A stretch of DNA of 41,260 bases from Actinomycetes bacterium (GTDB lineage: Bacteria; Actinomycetota; Acidimicrobiia; Acidimicrobiales; Palsa-688): NCBI GenBank assembly GCA_021838305.1, contig JAKCEB010000004.1, positions 1-41,260 of the forward strand, written 5' to 3'. Numbering within the stretch: position 1 is the first letter of the stretch; every line of letters begins with the position of its first letter. The notes below the pieces were generated by a model, which made no database searches, had not been told where the DNA came from, and saw only the letters and a program-made list of their open reading frames with translations. This document shows, one piece after another, positions 11,987-21,704 of this stretch. The translations under genes were made by a program, and so were the position numbers.

Positions 11987-14900
11987 ATGGGTATGGTTCA
12001 CCCGGTCAACATGACCAACGGAACCAACAGCGAGTATCGACTCCGCCTTCCTCGCAAGCGGCACCTCAACTCGACCGGGCGGCTAGTCGCTGCGGTGTGC
12101 GTGGTTATGTCGAGCCTCGCTGCGATCGGGTACCTTCGCTTGTCGAGCCAGTCGCTCGGAAGACCCGGAAGGGTGGGCACCGCTAATCAAGTGCCCGGCA
12201 GCATCGCGGCCCCGAGCGCTTCAAGCATCACCAGTAGCTGTCAAATGCCGACGCCGGCCCAAGAGCTTGGTCCTCGCCCCGTACTGCCGGGAAATCCGTT
12301 TCGCAAAGTGATCTTGCCTCAAGGTGGTTTCGACGAGATGTCAGTTTCGGCGACGGGGATATACACCGTTGGTGCTAGTGGCGTAGACGTCTATAGCATG
12401 ACGGGCCGGCTACTGGACAGGTTCGCGCTACCTGCACGTTTGATGGCGCACAAACCGACCGACTTCAGCCAGCCGGTCGTCGACCCCTCCGGCCACATCT
12501 TTCTATCGTCGCGAACTGGTGGGTGGGTTGCCGAACTGTCAGCTCACGGTTCGTTGTTGCGTACTTTTCCCATTCGAGGAGAACCGACCAATATCTTCGC
12601 TCTGCAGTCGGGATCAGCCTCGAAGACCTTCGAGCTTGGTGTCAGCACTACGACCCTAGTTTCGTCGAGTCTCGTCTTTGATGAGGGCGGCCACTATATG
12701 GGACACGTAGCTTTCAGGGCTGCGACCTCGGGTTGGCTAACGAATGGCGTTGCGCACCAGATGGTCTATTCGGATGGGAAGGGTTTCGTCCAAGTCTGGG
12801 ACTCGTCAGGCAAGACGATGGAGTCTCGCTTCGGCTCGCAAGTGCTGAGTGGCATCGACTCCTACACCGGAGGACCTTTCAGTTTCGATGTGGCAGGCGA
12901 GGCTGCCGCTGGACCTCACGGAACCATCTATGCCGTAAACGGACCAAATGCTTTGACGGTAACTTCAGCCGATGGAATCCTAAAAACCGTCACGAGTCTC
13001 GGCGGGAGTTTGGGAGGGTCGACGAGCGCCACGGGGGCGCTGTTTGAACAGAACGGCAACCTTTATTTGCAGACCGGCCAGGTCGGCGACAGCTCGAAGG
13101 ACTCCATCTCCGTCCTGGCGTTGACAACACTGCGTAAGTTCGCGGCTGCGCCTCGAACGCTCAACACGCTTGGATGGGGAGCCGGCCTCCGGGCGGCGGC
13201 AGCAGGAAACTACTTCCCGCCGGGTACGTCGCCGACGCTCAGCGCAGTCTTCGACCCGTGGTGGTCTCGCATTTGGGGTCACTTGGCGCTCAAGTTATCG
13301 ATCTGGAATGTGTCCCAGATCTCAGGCGGGATTCCCCCAATTCCACAGACGGTGGATCTCGGCCGGTCGAAGTTTTCTACAAACGTCACCCTTCCGGTGC
13401 CGCTTCTCGACGCAGCGCCCGGCCCTTATGAGCTTGAAGGAGAGCTCGTCGACACGTCCGTCGTCCCGCCGTCGCTACTCGGCACGGCATGCATGCCTTT
13501 CAGCGTCGGGGCGCCTGGCGACCGGCTCAACTTGAACTCGCTGTCCACAGGTGTTGGAGCGGGCGGACCGAGCGCGTCGAGAGGGGTGCAACTCAACTCG
13601 CAGCTTGGACTCAGCGGCTTTCGCCCAGACTCGCCTATAGGCCTTTCACAGTTCCTCACCCACTGTGACCCGGCGCGCCCATCGTCGTCCACCTGCGGAC
13701 CCCAGGCGATGACCTTTGGATCTGCCCCGCTCGGCTACTTCCGTGCCGCAGCTATCGCCGCCAGCCGGGGCGTGACCTTCTGGATTCAGGTGAGCGGCGG
13801 CGGTCAGCTCGGTCGGATGCTCGCTGCCCACGGGTGGTGGGGCCCGGATGTGGAGAAACTCGTCACCTTCTACTCCGCGTCCCCTCCCGCTGGATGCTTG
13901 GTCTGCGCACCGGTGACTAGATGGGAGCCGTGGAATGAACCGAACTCCACCGGCTTCTCGAATGCGACCAACTACGTCTCAGAGGTCTTGAAGCCGTTCT
14001 ACGCCGCAGTCAAGCGAGCCGACGTCGAAGACACGGTCCTCGGCGGTTCGACACTCGGTGTCCCAATCGCATGGTGGACAGCCTTGGTGGCGGCGGGGGG
14101 TTTGTCCTACATGGATGTCGCTACCGTGCATCCCTACACCGGAAACAACGATTCGTGGGCGGAAGACGGAACGCAGGTGCAGCTCGCACAGCTACAACGG
14201 CTTGTGTCGCCAAAGCCGCTTTGGATCAGCGAGCTCGGCTGGTGGAGCGACGGCCCCTACGACTTCCTGGCTCAGGCCGACAACGTCGCTCAAGCAATGG
14301 TTGCCCAGAAGGCGCTAGACATACCCGTCTGGAACTACTTCTTCGACGAAGGAAGCTGGGGCAACGACGGTGTCAGCTTCTCACTCATCCAGACGTCAGG
14401 ACGCGGCGACGACTATGTCAAGCCCGCGGCTCTTGCGACGATGACAGCCTCCAGCGAGTTGTCCGGATCCACCTTCGAAGGAAACTCTGCGACAGGAATA
14501 CCCTACGTATATCAGGCAAACTTCGCGAGACCGTCGCCGAGCAGAGGGAACCTTGCTGTCGTGTGGACAGGTGGGACGGCCGACGTCGAATCGCTGACAG
14601 TGTCAGGACCAGCGAGTAGTGCCAGCACAGTACCGATCGTGGTGACCAACGAGTACGGCCGCTCCACTTCCTACCGGCTCCGTACCTCGGTCAGTTATCG
14701 CTTCGCTGTCTCGCAATCGGTAACATACGTGCTATCACCTCGTGGTTACCACCTTGCACTTGAGTCGACAGAGCCATTCGGACCCAACCTGGCTCTCTCC
14801 TCCTCGGGAGCGACGGCGACGGCCTCGTCCTCAGGGCCGGGCAATCCAGCGGCAGCAGCGATAGCCGGGACCGCCGCCTCCGCCGGCTACGGTCAGGGAT

Positions 14901-15313
14901 GGATGCCGGCGTCCGGCGACACTCACCCATATCTGACTGTGAGGCTTGCTAAGCCTGCAGAGATCAACCGGGTACTTGTGGACAGTCAGTCTGAAGGCAG
15001 CACTGCGGCGGGTCTACGGAATTACGCGATCCAGGTGCTAAACCCTAAAGGTAACTGGATCCAGGTCGCGCAAGTTAGGCAGGAATTCCGCGATCACGTC
15101 GATGAGTTGGCTTTTGATCCCGTTGTCACAAGGTCGATCAGGGTAGTAATCACAGCAGCCAATTACGGCGGATACGCTGGAGGTGGAGTCCCAAGCTTCT
15201 GGCCTATCGGCCAGGCACAAAGCCCCCTCCTTCACTCGCTTCAGGTGTACTCCGGGTCACTCAACCCGACGGCCGTCGGGGGTGGCGCGCTGAGTTCCTT
15301 ACCCGTCGCCTGA
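11987..15313 (+). CDS. Membrane-anchored glycoside hydrolase (clan GH-A, GH39-like) with propeller-like and discoidin-like domains
   Basis: Predicted extracellular enzyme of about 1,108 residues, anchored by one N-terminal helix (about 33-53) after a basic stretch. Residues about 115-395 contain short repeated beta segments such as VVDPSGHIFLSS, AAGPHGTIYAVNG and FEQNGNLYLQTG, suggesting a beta-propeller. Residues about 580-815 form a TIM-barrel hydrolase, with acid/base Glu651 in WEPWNEPN and nucleophile Glu749 in LWISELGWW, the two-glutamate arrangement of GH39/GH5-type enzymes. The end (about 930-1090) resembles an F5/8 type C (CBM32-like) domain. By analogy with PslG of Pseudomonas it may trim or process the exopolysaccharide. 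The start is uncertain: the frame opens at GTG 11846, but the first 47 codons look non-coding; ATG 11987, 11993 or 12011 are all possible. The 219 bp upstream hold no gene. Confidence 0.85.
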   Translation: MGMVHPVNMTNGTNSEYRLRLPRKRHLNSTGRLVAAVCVVMSSLAAIGYLRLSSQSLGRPGRVGTANQVPGSIAAPSASSITSSCQMPTPAQELGPRPVLPGNPFRKVILPQGGFDEMSVSATGIYTVGASGVDVYSMTGRLLDRFALPARLMAHKPTDFSQPVVDPSGHIFLSSRTGGWVAELSAHGSLLRTFPIRGEPTNIFALQSGSASKTFELGVSTTTLVSSSLVFDEGGHYMGHVAFRAATSGWLTNGVAHQMVYSDGKGFVQVWDSSGKTMESRFGSQVLSGIDSYTGGPFSFDVAGEAAAGPHGTIYAVNGPNALTVTSADGILKTVTSLGGSLGGSTSATGALFEQNGNLYLQTGQVGDSSKDSISVLALTTLRKFAAAPRTLNTLGWGAGLRAAAAGNYFPPGTSPTLSAVFDPWWSRIWGHLALKLSIWNVSQISGGIPPIPQTVDLGRSKFSTNVTLPVPLLDAAPGPYELEGELVDTSVVPPSLLGTACMPFSVGAPGDRLNLNSLSTGVGAGGPSASRGVQLNSQLGLSGFRPDSPIGLSQFLTHCDPARPSSSTCGPQAMTFGSAPLGYFRAAAIAASRGVTFWIQVSGGGQLGRMLAAHGWWGPDVEKLVTFYSASPPAGCLVCAPVTRWEPWNEPNSTGFSNATNYVSEVLKPFYAAVKRADVEDTVLGGSTLGVPIAWWTALVAAGGLSYMDVATVHPYTGNNDSWAEDGTQVQLAQLQRLVSPKPLWISELGWWSDGPYDFLAQADNVAQAMVAQKALDIPVWNYFFDEGSWGNDGVSFSLIQTSGRGDDYVKPAALATMTASSELSGSTFEGNSATGIPYVYQANFARPSPSRGNLAVVWTGGTADVESLTVSGPASSASTVPIVVTNEYGRSTSYRLRTSVSYRFAVSQSVTYVLSPRGYHLALESTEPFGPNLALSSSGATATASSSGPGNPAAAAIAGTAASAGYGQGWMPASGDTHPYLTVRLAKPAEINRVLVDSQSEGSTAAGLRNYAIQVLNPKGNWIQVAQVRQEFRDHVDELAFDPVVTRSIRVVITAANYGGYAGGGVPSFWPIGQAQSPLLHSLQVYSGSLNPTAVGGGALSSLPVA

Positions 15314-16519
15314 CGCCGTATTCAGGTGCTTCTTGCCAAGTCGTCCTTTGGCTGGCGTACGGGCTGTGGCGTAGACCTCGCGGAATTCGTTGGCCAGTCT
15401 CGGCGACGCGAAATCTGAGAATCGCTCCAGACCCCTGGACGCGATCTTGTCGCGCAGCGCAGCATCACTGAGCAACGCGTCAAGTGTGCCGGCCAAGACC
15501 TTTGTATCGTGCGGGTCGATGAGTAGCCCGTCTTCGCCGTCGGATACAAACTCGGGGGGACCCCCTATAGACGTGGCTATGACCGCAGTGCCCGCCCGCC
15601 AGGCCTCCAGAACGACGATCCCGAAAGGTTCGAGACGACTCGGCATGACGAATAGGTAAGCTCCGGCCATCGCGATTGCGACCTCCTCGCGCGACAGGCG
15701 TCCGGCGAAATGGACCCTCTCAGCGATGGCGAGATCAGCGGCGCGATTACGAAGCTCTTCCAACTTAGGCCCATCGCCACCGATTACAAGGTCTGTGTCG
15801 GGGTGATCGGCGGAGATCTGGCAAAACGAGTCGAGAAGGAGATCGAAACCTTTCTTTTCCACGACTCGCCCGACGGCGAGAACGTACTTCCTATCCAGAA
15901 CGGATTTGAGGTCGGGCCGGACGGAGAAGTTGGAGCCGTCGGTGTCGAGCGTCGGATCGGCGTCATTGAAAATGACTATGCCGCGTCCCTCGCGAAGTCC
16001 GAATCGCGCCTCGGCGTCACGGAGGGTAAATCCTGAACAGCCAGTTATGGCGCGTGCACGACGAATGCCGATACGCAAGGCGAGGCGCATGGTTGCTGAT
16101 ATCGAGTAGATGTCGCTATCGTCCATAACAGTTTCGCCCTGGAGCGATATCACGAGCGGAACTTTCGTCAAAATGCTTACGGCAGTGGCGTAGGCACCAT
16201 TCGGTCCAAAGCACTGCACATTCAAAAGGTCAGGACGGAACTCCCGGGTTGCTCGTAGCATTGATCGAACAGTTGAATATCCCTCGAGTACAAATGGTCG
16301 TAGGGATGAAGGGTGCGCCCGTGGAAGCGTGTAGGGAAAACGCCGTACCTGTATTCCATCAATCGTTTCAGCGGACACCACCGGTCCGTCTATCGAAAAG
16401 GGTGCCCATATCTCCACTTCGTCGCCCCGGCTAGCAAGGTTGATGGCAAGATTGCGGGTGCACTCTTCGACACCTCCCACGCTAGGAAGGTACTGGCTTG
16501 GAAGAAGCGCAACCCTCAT
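15299..16519 (-). CDS. Glycosyltransferase family 4
   Basis: GT-B glycosyltransferase of 406 residues with all usual landmarks: SQYLPSVGGVEECTRNLA at the N-terminus (GGVE acceptor loop), VLAVGRVVEKKGFDLLL in the donor domain, and EPFGIVVLE (ExFx5E), followed by GTAVIATSIGGPPEFV. The ATG overlaps the stop of the upstream glycosyltransferase gene in an ATGA, so it is the last gene of the 15299-25365 minus-strand operon. Its stop overlaps the end of the convergent hydrolase gene by 15 bp. A basic 15-residue tail follows the fold. Sugar specificity is unknown. Confidence 0.93.
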   Translation of the reverse strand: MRVALLPSQYLPSVGGVEECTRNLAINLASRGDEVEIWAPFSIDGPVVSAETIDGIQVRRFPYTLPRAHPSSLRPFVLEGYSTVRSMLRATREFRPDLLNVQCFGPNGAYATAVSILTKVPLVISLQGETVMDDSDIYSISATMRLALRIGIRRARAITGCSGFTLRDAEARFGLREGRGIVIFNDADPTLDTDGSNFSVRPDLKSVLDRKYVLAVGRVVEKKGFDLLLDSFCQISADHPDTDLVIGGDGPKLEELRNRAADLAIAERVHFAGRLSREEVAIAMAGAYLFVMPSRLEPFGIVVLEAWRAGTAVIATSIGGPPEFVSDGEDGLLIDPHDTKVLAGTLDALLSDAALRDKIASRGLERFSDFASPRLANEFREVYATARTPAKGRLGKKHLNTASGDG

Positions 16520-17619
16520 TTGCTCTCCTCGATCACGCTGCGGTAAAGGTCGATCGTCTTTGCTAGTTGCGTTTCGATTCCCAGATGAAGCCTTTGCAAG
16601 TTTGCGAGGTCACGTCCGTATTCGTCTCGACGTTTCGGGTTGGTCGCGAGCTCTGCGAGTTGGCGACCGGCCTCGGCGACGTCGAACGGCGGGTAGAGCG
16701 CCGCAGCACTGTGGAGACCAACAGTTTCGAGATGTCCGCCTCCCGCTGCGGCAACGACGGGTGCGCCGGCCGCCATAGCTTCGATGACCGAAAGGCCCAG
16801 GGGCTCGTCAGGGCGGGGAGCGAGGAATACGGCGGCTCTCCGCTGCAACTCCGCTACGTCGCTGCGGAACCCGAGGAACCTGCAGGATTCGCCGACTCCC
16901 AACCCATTGGCCAATGCAACAAGGCGTTCACGTTCTGAACCGTCGCCTGCTATGACGAGCGTCCATCCTTGCGCGGCAAGCCCGGAAGCTCCCCAAGCCT
17001 CGATGCCGAGATCAGCCCGTTTCTCCGGTTCGAGCCTCTGCGCCATGAGTACTTCATTGCGTCGTTCGGCGGAAGGTCTGACCTCGTCGACGTTCTCTAC
17101 CCCGGGAACGATCACGGTTGAGGCTCCCTCGATTCTCGAGGATACGTATTCGGAGATCGCAATTTGCGTATGGATCCGGCGCGCTAGGAGAGAGGAGACG
17201 GCTTTCCTGGTAGCCGACGAACCACGAGGTTGAGCGAAGTGGCGGGTGCAGACGACTGGCACCCGGGTTCCCAGTGTGGCGACGACCGAAGCGACCTCAG
17301 CATCAGTCATGTGGGCATGGATGACATCGAACGGTCGAAGTTGTCGAAGTCGAAGTACCGCCGACGTCACCGTTGGCGCGGGGACCCACGATACCTGTAC
17401 GTTTCGCAAATGTGAAGTAATCGCCTGTCGATCCCCGCCGAAGATCACTACCTCCCAGCCGGCACGGGCCATAGCCGCGGAGAGGACCGTCACATATCGT
17501 TCCACACCGGCAAATGAATCCGTACATACGACATGCGCGACTCGCGTTGGTCGATTCTTCGATCCGAGATTCACTAAGCGCCCGCCGAGGGGCGAGCTCA
17601 TTTCAGACGACAGACTCAT
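16516..17619 (-). CDS. Glycosyltransferase family 4
   Basis: GT-B glycosyltransferase of 367 residues. Visible features are VAHVVCTDSFAGVERYVTVL near residue 27, DVIHAHMTDAEVA (the HAH motif common in this family), VLMAQRLEPEKRADLGI in the donor domain and EPLGLSVIE (ExFx5E-type) followed by GAPVVAAAGGG. ATG 17619 overlaps the preceding GT2 gene by 17 bp; an in-frame ATG at 17601, just past that gene's stop, is an alternative that would drop six poorly conserved residues. The 3' end overlaps the next gene by 4 bp. It belongs to the same tightly packed operon. Substrate unknown. Confidence 0.92.
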   Translation of the reverse strand: MSLSSEMSSPLGGRLVNLGSKNRPTRVAHVVCTDSFAGVERYVTVLSAAMARAGWEVVIFGGDRQAITSHLRNVQVSWVPAPTVTSAVLRLRQLRPFDVIHAHMTDAEVASVVATLGTRVPVVCTRHFAQPRGSSATRKAVSSLLARRIHTQIAISEYVSSRIEGASTVIVPGVENVDEVRPSAERRNEVLMAQRLEPEKRADLGIEAWGASGLAAQGWTLVIAGDGSERERLVALANGLGVGESCRFLGFRSDVAELQRRAAVFLAPRPDEPLGLSVIEAMAAGAPVVAAAGGGHLETVGLHSAAALYPPFDVAEAGRQLAELATNPKRRDEYGRDLANLQRLHLGIETQLAKTIDLYRSVIEESK

Positions 17620-18505
17620 CGGGCGCTCGTAAAGCAGAGGCCACCATGGTCGGGCCCATTGTAAGGATACGAAGACGTTCGCGGGCCTCCCGGCGCTGCG
17701 GTTTGTGGGCGAGTGCCGAGCGTATCAACGCACCACAGATCGAGGCTGCGCGGTAGGACTGCCATCCGGTCCAGCCGTAGTGCTTTCGGATCAGTCGCTC
17801 TTGGGATGCGTGGAAATGGACGAGGCGCGTCACGCGGTCTCCTCCGGTCCCTGCGCCGATATGGAACCCATGAACGTCCCCGATGTATTGAACCTCCCAG
17901 CCTCGTGCAACGGCTCGCATCTGCCAGTCAGCTTCCTCGGCATAGAGGAAGAACCTCTCATCGAAGGGACCGACATCCGCGAGTGCCGCTGCTTTTAGGA
18001 GAAGGATGGAACCGATGAGAAACTCGTGTCCCCGGATGAGCCGGCTGAGTCCGAAAGCTTCGAGCCAGGCACCACTTGGCGAAGGAAAGGGCCAACTTAC
18101 CCTCGCCGGTCCCGCTTCGCCGTCTTGCGCCGGGGCGATGCATGCGGTGCGCTCCTGGAGGTGAAGCCTCGCGTGAAGTGTCGCGACGTCCGCGGCGCTG
18201 ATGGCTGCGTCCGGATTAACGAGCATTACGTCAGCTCGGACTCCAGAAATAAGCTGAAGAGCTCGATTCACGCCGGCGGCGAACCCGAGGTTCCTGCCCG
18301 GATCTATGTAGCGGTGGCCGTACCTTTCGACGAGTTGTCTGGTCAGATCCGAACTCGAGTTGTCGACGATCGTCGTCGTGAATGTCGAACGATGGGAGTC
18401 GGGGCATGCAAGGGAGTCCAAGCACGCCCGCAGAGGCATCGTGCTTCCGTAGGCGACTATCACGACATGTAACGGAGGCGCCTCCTGGGTTGATCCTGCG
18501 GTCAC
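17603..18505 (-). CDS. Glycosyltransferase family 2
   Basis: Inverting GT-A glycosyltransferase of 300 residues, similar in outline to rhamnosyltransferases. It shows HVVIVAYGSTMPLRACLDSL (13-32), IVDNSSSD for nucleotide binding, NLGFAAGVNRAL, the metal site MLVNPDA (NPD in place of DxD), and the acceptor-side motif EEADWQMRAVARGW. GTG 18505 overlaps the stop of the polymerase gene in a GTGA, a sign of translational coupling. Its position directly after the polymerase and before two GT4 genes places it in repeat-unit assembly. The donor is not predictable from sequence alone. Confidence 0.92.
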   Translation of the reverse strand: MTAGSTQEAPPLHVVIVAYGSTMPLRACLDSLACPDSHRSTFTTTIVDNSSSDLTRQLVERYGHRYIDPGRNLGFAAGVNRALQLISGVRADVMLVNPDAAISAADVATLHARLHLQERTACIAPAQDGEAGPARVSWPFPSPSGAWLEAFGLSRLIRGHEFLIGSILLLKAAALADVGPFDERFFLYAEEADWQMRAVARGWEVQYIGDVHGFHIGAGTGGDRVTRLVHFHASQERLIRKHYGWTGWQSYRAASICGALIRSALAHKPQRREARERLRILTMGPTMVASALRAPDESVV

Positions 18506-19833
18506 CGGACACCAGCTCGGAGCAGGTCAATGCCCTCCCAGTCGTTCCTGTCATGCGATGTCGATTCAAGATGCTCTGCGCCCAGGCACAGTCCGGCAAG
18601 AAGCCACGGAATAGAGCCCTGCGCTGTGACCCAGAACACGTCGAGCTGACCCTGCACGAGCCTTGCAACGACAACCGCCAGTGCGAGGGTGCCGTATCTG
18701 CGGGGTACGCGTCGCAGAATTATCACCGATCCGATGAGCAGTGCCAGGAACCCGACCAGCCCTACAAGTCCAGCCGACGTAAGCACTTCGGCCTCGCCGT
18801 TTGGTGGCTGAAATGCGAAGGGCACACGATTGGTGTACCACCATCGAAGACCGATCCCAAACCAAGGTGACATGTGCCAGATCTGGAGGGATTGGCGAAG
18901 CCAAGTCTCGCGTTGGTGGACACTGTTGAACTTATTGGAGGACCGCAGCTTTTTGTCGACAATGACACCAGCCACGATTAGCATCGGGACACACGCTGCG
19001 GCTATAGGCTTGGCGTAACGCCGCAGCTCTTTGTTGCGCACTGTCATTATCCCTACGGCGATGATCGCGCTAAGCATCGCCTGTTTGGATTGACTCGCAA
19101 GCATCCCGAGTGCGCACACCGCCCACACGAAGGTCGCCCTTTCCGCTACTCGGGGGCTGAGCCAGTCGGGGCGTGCGTATGCGAGGAGAAACGCGAAGCA
19201 CAGCATGTCTCCTATGTAGTTTTTTTGCATTCCGAGCGGTAGGTACGCAGCAGTCAGGTGATGGGTGACTGACCAAGCGGTCGCCCACAGTGCGATAACG
19301 CAGGATCCGATCAGGAATGCCGAAGTGGCGATCGTAGCGCGTCCGCGCACTGCGACTACCCAGCCGATTATGAGGCTACCTCCGACCAGGAAGGCTTCGT
19401 GCACCCATTCGATCAGGTTGGCGCGATACGGGTTGTAGACGACATTCAGAAGCGTGGTGGCCTCGTAAAAGCCGAGCAACCACAACAGTGCGCGGATCTG
19501 TGGAGCTCGGCTGCCCTCAAAGGCGGAGATGGCGCATAGTGTCGCGACGCCAAGAATGAGATCAGAGAAGCTCAGGTTCGAGCTCGACGCACTAACGCGA
19601 AAGACGAGGAGGGTCGCCGGGATGGCTAGAGCCGGCAGTATCGTGATGTCCCAGATCACGATCGCAACGCCTAAGATCCCAGCGGCAAACGCGACGGTGT
19701 ATCGGGACCCGCCATGGGTCATGTACGCAAGCAATGGGGTTGTTGCTACCAGCGCCCATGTGAGCGTCGTCTGCCAGCGCGGGAGGGGAGGCTTCCGAAA
19801 CGGGTGCCTGACTCGCAACCCCTCCAAGGTCAT
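18502..19833 (-). CDS. wzy: O-antigen polymerase/ligase-like membrane protein (Wzy-like)
   Basis: Polytopic membrane protein of 443 residues with roughly ten to twelve hydrophobic helices, for example TWALVATTPLLAYM, VAFAAGILGVAIVIW and AGLVGLVGFLALLIGSVIIL. A larger extracytoplasmic loop (about 300-350) contains HQRETWLRQSLQIWHMSPWFGIGLRWW, which fits the Wzy_C/WaaL pattern (arginine-rich loop followed by a GIGLRWW segment). In this setting, next to the copolymerase and glycosyltransferases, polymerisation of repeat units outside the membrane is the likely job. ATG 19833 overlaps the copolymerase stop by 4 bp. Polymerase and ligase cannot be told apart by sequence; context favours polymerase. 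Confidence 0.82.
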   Translation of the reverse strand: MTLEGLRVRHPFRKPPLPRWQTTLTWALVATTPLLAYMTHGGSRYTVAFAAGILGVAIVIWDITILPALAIPATLLVFRVSASSSNLSFSDLILGVATLCAISAFEGSRAPQIRALLWLLGFYEATTLLNVVYNPYRANLIEWVHEAFLVGGSLIIGWVVAVRGRATIATSAFLIGSCVIALWATAWSVTHHLTAAYLPLGMQKNYIGDMLCFAFLLAYARPDWLSPRVAERATFVWAVCALGMLASQSKQAMLSAIIAVGIMTVRNKELRRYAKPIAAACVPMLIVAGVIVDKKLRSSNKFNSVHQRETWLRQSLQIWHMSPWFGIGLRWWYTNRVPFAFQPPNGEAEVLTSAGLVGLVGFLALLIGSVIILRRVPRRYGTLALAVVVARLVQGQLDVFWVTAQGSIPWLLAGLCLGAEHLESTSHDRNDWEGIDLLRAGVR

Positions 19834-21704
19834 CGGCTGTTTCGGAGGCGTCGGGACGACAATCGGCCGCCTTCGTCGTCGGCGTCAGCGTCCGTCGGGT
19901 GGCCGTACGTGACGTAGGCCGAACCGTAGTACGAGGAGACTTCGCTTCTGGCGCTCATATTCGCGACCAATCCGAGCACGGGCGCCGGACTGCTCTCCAG
20001 AAGTTGAAGAGCACGCCTCGCAACAGAACGGGACGTTCGTCCCTCGGCGACCACGAAGAGGACTCCGTCGGCCTGCTCGGTCAGGACCATAGCGTCCGTC
20101 ACCGTCAGAACCGGAGGGCTATCCATGATCACAACATCGGCGACAGCAGAGATGTCAGCGACCAGGTCTTCGAATGCGCTCGAACCAAGGAGTTCCGCTG
20201 GATTCGGCGGGACGGGACCAGCGGGGCAGAGCCAAAGATCTTTCACGCCGCTCCACACCAATAGATCGAGCAGATCCGTTGCGGGTGTACGGTCTGATGA
20301 TAGAGCCGACGAGCGTGGGCCGCGGGCACTTTGGGCATCGTTAACATGCCCGTTGTTGGCGTGGCCGTTGGTCCGCGAGTAGGGGGTGCCGTGCAACTGG
20401 GACGGCGTCAAAACGCCAGTACCGAGGGCCTGCAGAGCACTGACGTCTAGTTGCTCGGGTGCCAGACCCGGCTTACCGCCGGATTCTCTCCTGGTCGTCC
20501 GAAGCCGGCCGAGCTTGGAGCTGGCGTCGGCGATTGCGGACGATATCCCCCATCGCGACGGTTCCACGCCGAGAAGGCGTTCAGCGGTCGGAGCGCGAAG
20601 ATCAGAAGACACCAGGACAGTGAGCATGCCGGACATCGCCCAGGCCGCTGCGAGGTTCGCAGCCACGAACGACTTGCCCTCGCCCGGCTCGGAACTCGTC
20701 ACCAAAATCGTCTTGATCTCCCGCTCAACTGAGACGAAGCGGAGCGCGGTTCGTAGCTCTCTGACAGCCTCAGCGAGATCGTCGTTCGGGTGGGTTGCGA
20801 TCGTTCCGGACGACGTGGCGTCATTGCGCAGTGGTATCCGCGATAGCACGCTGTGTGGGCTCAACGCTTCGACTTCCGCGGCCGACCGCAGCTTGTCGTC
20901 CAAACGGTGTCGAAGAAGCGCTATTCCGAGCCCGGCGAGAAGCCCTGCAACTACCGCTAGCTCGATGACCTTGTGGGAGCTGCCTACTGCTGTCGCTCCC
21001 GACGCAGAGGCCGAACTGTAAACTTCGATCCCGGCGGACTCGAGAGAGAGGTTCTGCTGCTGTTGGAAGAGGGATTGGTAGTCAGCTATCGCTACCGCAA
21101 GCTGCTCGTCGGCCGCAAGGTTAGCGCCAGCGGGTTGGGAAGCGTTGGGCTGAGTTCCAGCCGTCGAGCCCGGCGTGACTGCGCCTTGTGCCTGCAGAGT
21201 ATGTATCTGGTTCGCAATCACAGCCAGTTGGCCGTCGAGGGATGCGGCAGACGTGTTGAGTGCCTTCGAGCGGACCGATATGTATGCCGCGGAAGCAGCG
21301 TTCGCGGCCGCAGCGGCCTGCGCCGGAGTCGCAGCAGTCGCAGTGACATCCAGTAACGCACTGTTGTTTGCGTCGAGCGCGAACGCCACGCCAACTGACC
21401 CAACGGGAGTTCCTGCTGCCTTGGCCGCCGCCGCGGCTATCGAGAGATCATGGGTCTGCACGAGCGGATCAGGCCCGCTCGGTGCATTGGACGTCGAGGT
21501 GGAGTTCGCCGAGCTACCTGGGTTGGCGACGACTGTCGCCGTGGCCTGATAGGTCACCTTGTGACGCTTCACGTAGAAGACAGACGCGCCAGTCGCCAGG
21601 ATCACGCACAGTGCTACGATCCACCACTGACGCCGGGCGACAAGAGACCACGAGGTGGAACGAAGGTTCGACGTACCGGGTGATGTGATCGACGACGGCT
21701 GCAT
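19830..21704 (-). CDS. wzc: Polysaccharide copolymerase/BY-kinase (Wzc-like) with altered Walker A' motif
   Basis: Controls chain length and assembly in Wzx/Wzy systems. About 624 residues: Wzz-type domain with helix 1 (about 28-45), an extracytoplasmic Ala/Ser-rich part, helix 2 (about 246-264), and a cytoplasmic BY-kinase domain. Walker A is SSEPGEGKS (337-345), Walker B VVIMD (524-528), and Tyr592, 593, 597 and 600 form the C-terminal cluster expected to be autophosphorylated. Walker A' reads LVSSDLR (364-370), so the first Asp of the canonical DxDxR is Ser. About 75 low-complexity residues (roughly 400-475) sit between Walker A' and the rest. ATG 21704 is chosen because the upstream extension to 21830 lacks family similarity and a GAGAAAG lies near. 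No phosphatase gene is in the window. Confidence 0.9.
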   Translation of the reverse strand: MQPSSITSPGTSNLRSTSWSLVARRQWWIVALCVILATGASVFYVKRHKVTYQATATVVANPGSSANSTSTSNAPSGPDPLVQTHDLSIAAAAAKAAGTPVGSVGVAFALDANNSALLDVTATAATPAQAAAAANAASAAYISVRSKALNTSAASLDGQLAVIANQIHTLQAQGAVTPGSTAGTQPNASQPAGANLAADEQLAVAIADYQSLFQQQQNLSLESAGIEVYSSASASGATAVGSSHKVIELAVVAGLLAGLGIALLRHRLDDKLRSAAEVEALSPHSVLSRIPLRNDATSSGTIATHPNDDLAEAVRELRTALRFVSVEREIKTILVTSSEPGEGKSFVAANLAAAWAMSGMLTVLVSSDLRAPTAERLLGVEPSRWGISSAIADASSKLGRLRTTRRESGGKPGLAPEQLDVSALQALGTGVLTPSQLHGTPYSRTNGHANNGHVNDAQSARGPRSSALSSDRTPATDLLDLLVWSGVKDLWLCPAGPVPPNPAELLGSSAFEDLVADISAVADVVIMDSPPVLTVTDAMVLTEQADGVLFVVAEGRTSRSVARRALQLLESSPAPVLGLVANMSARSEVSSYYGSAYVTYGHPTDADADDEGGRLSSRRLRNSR

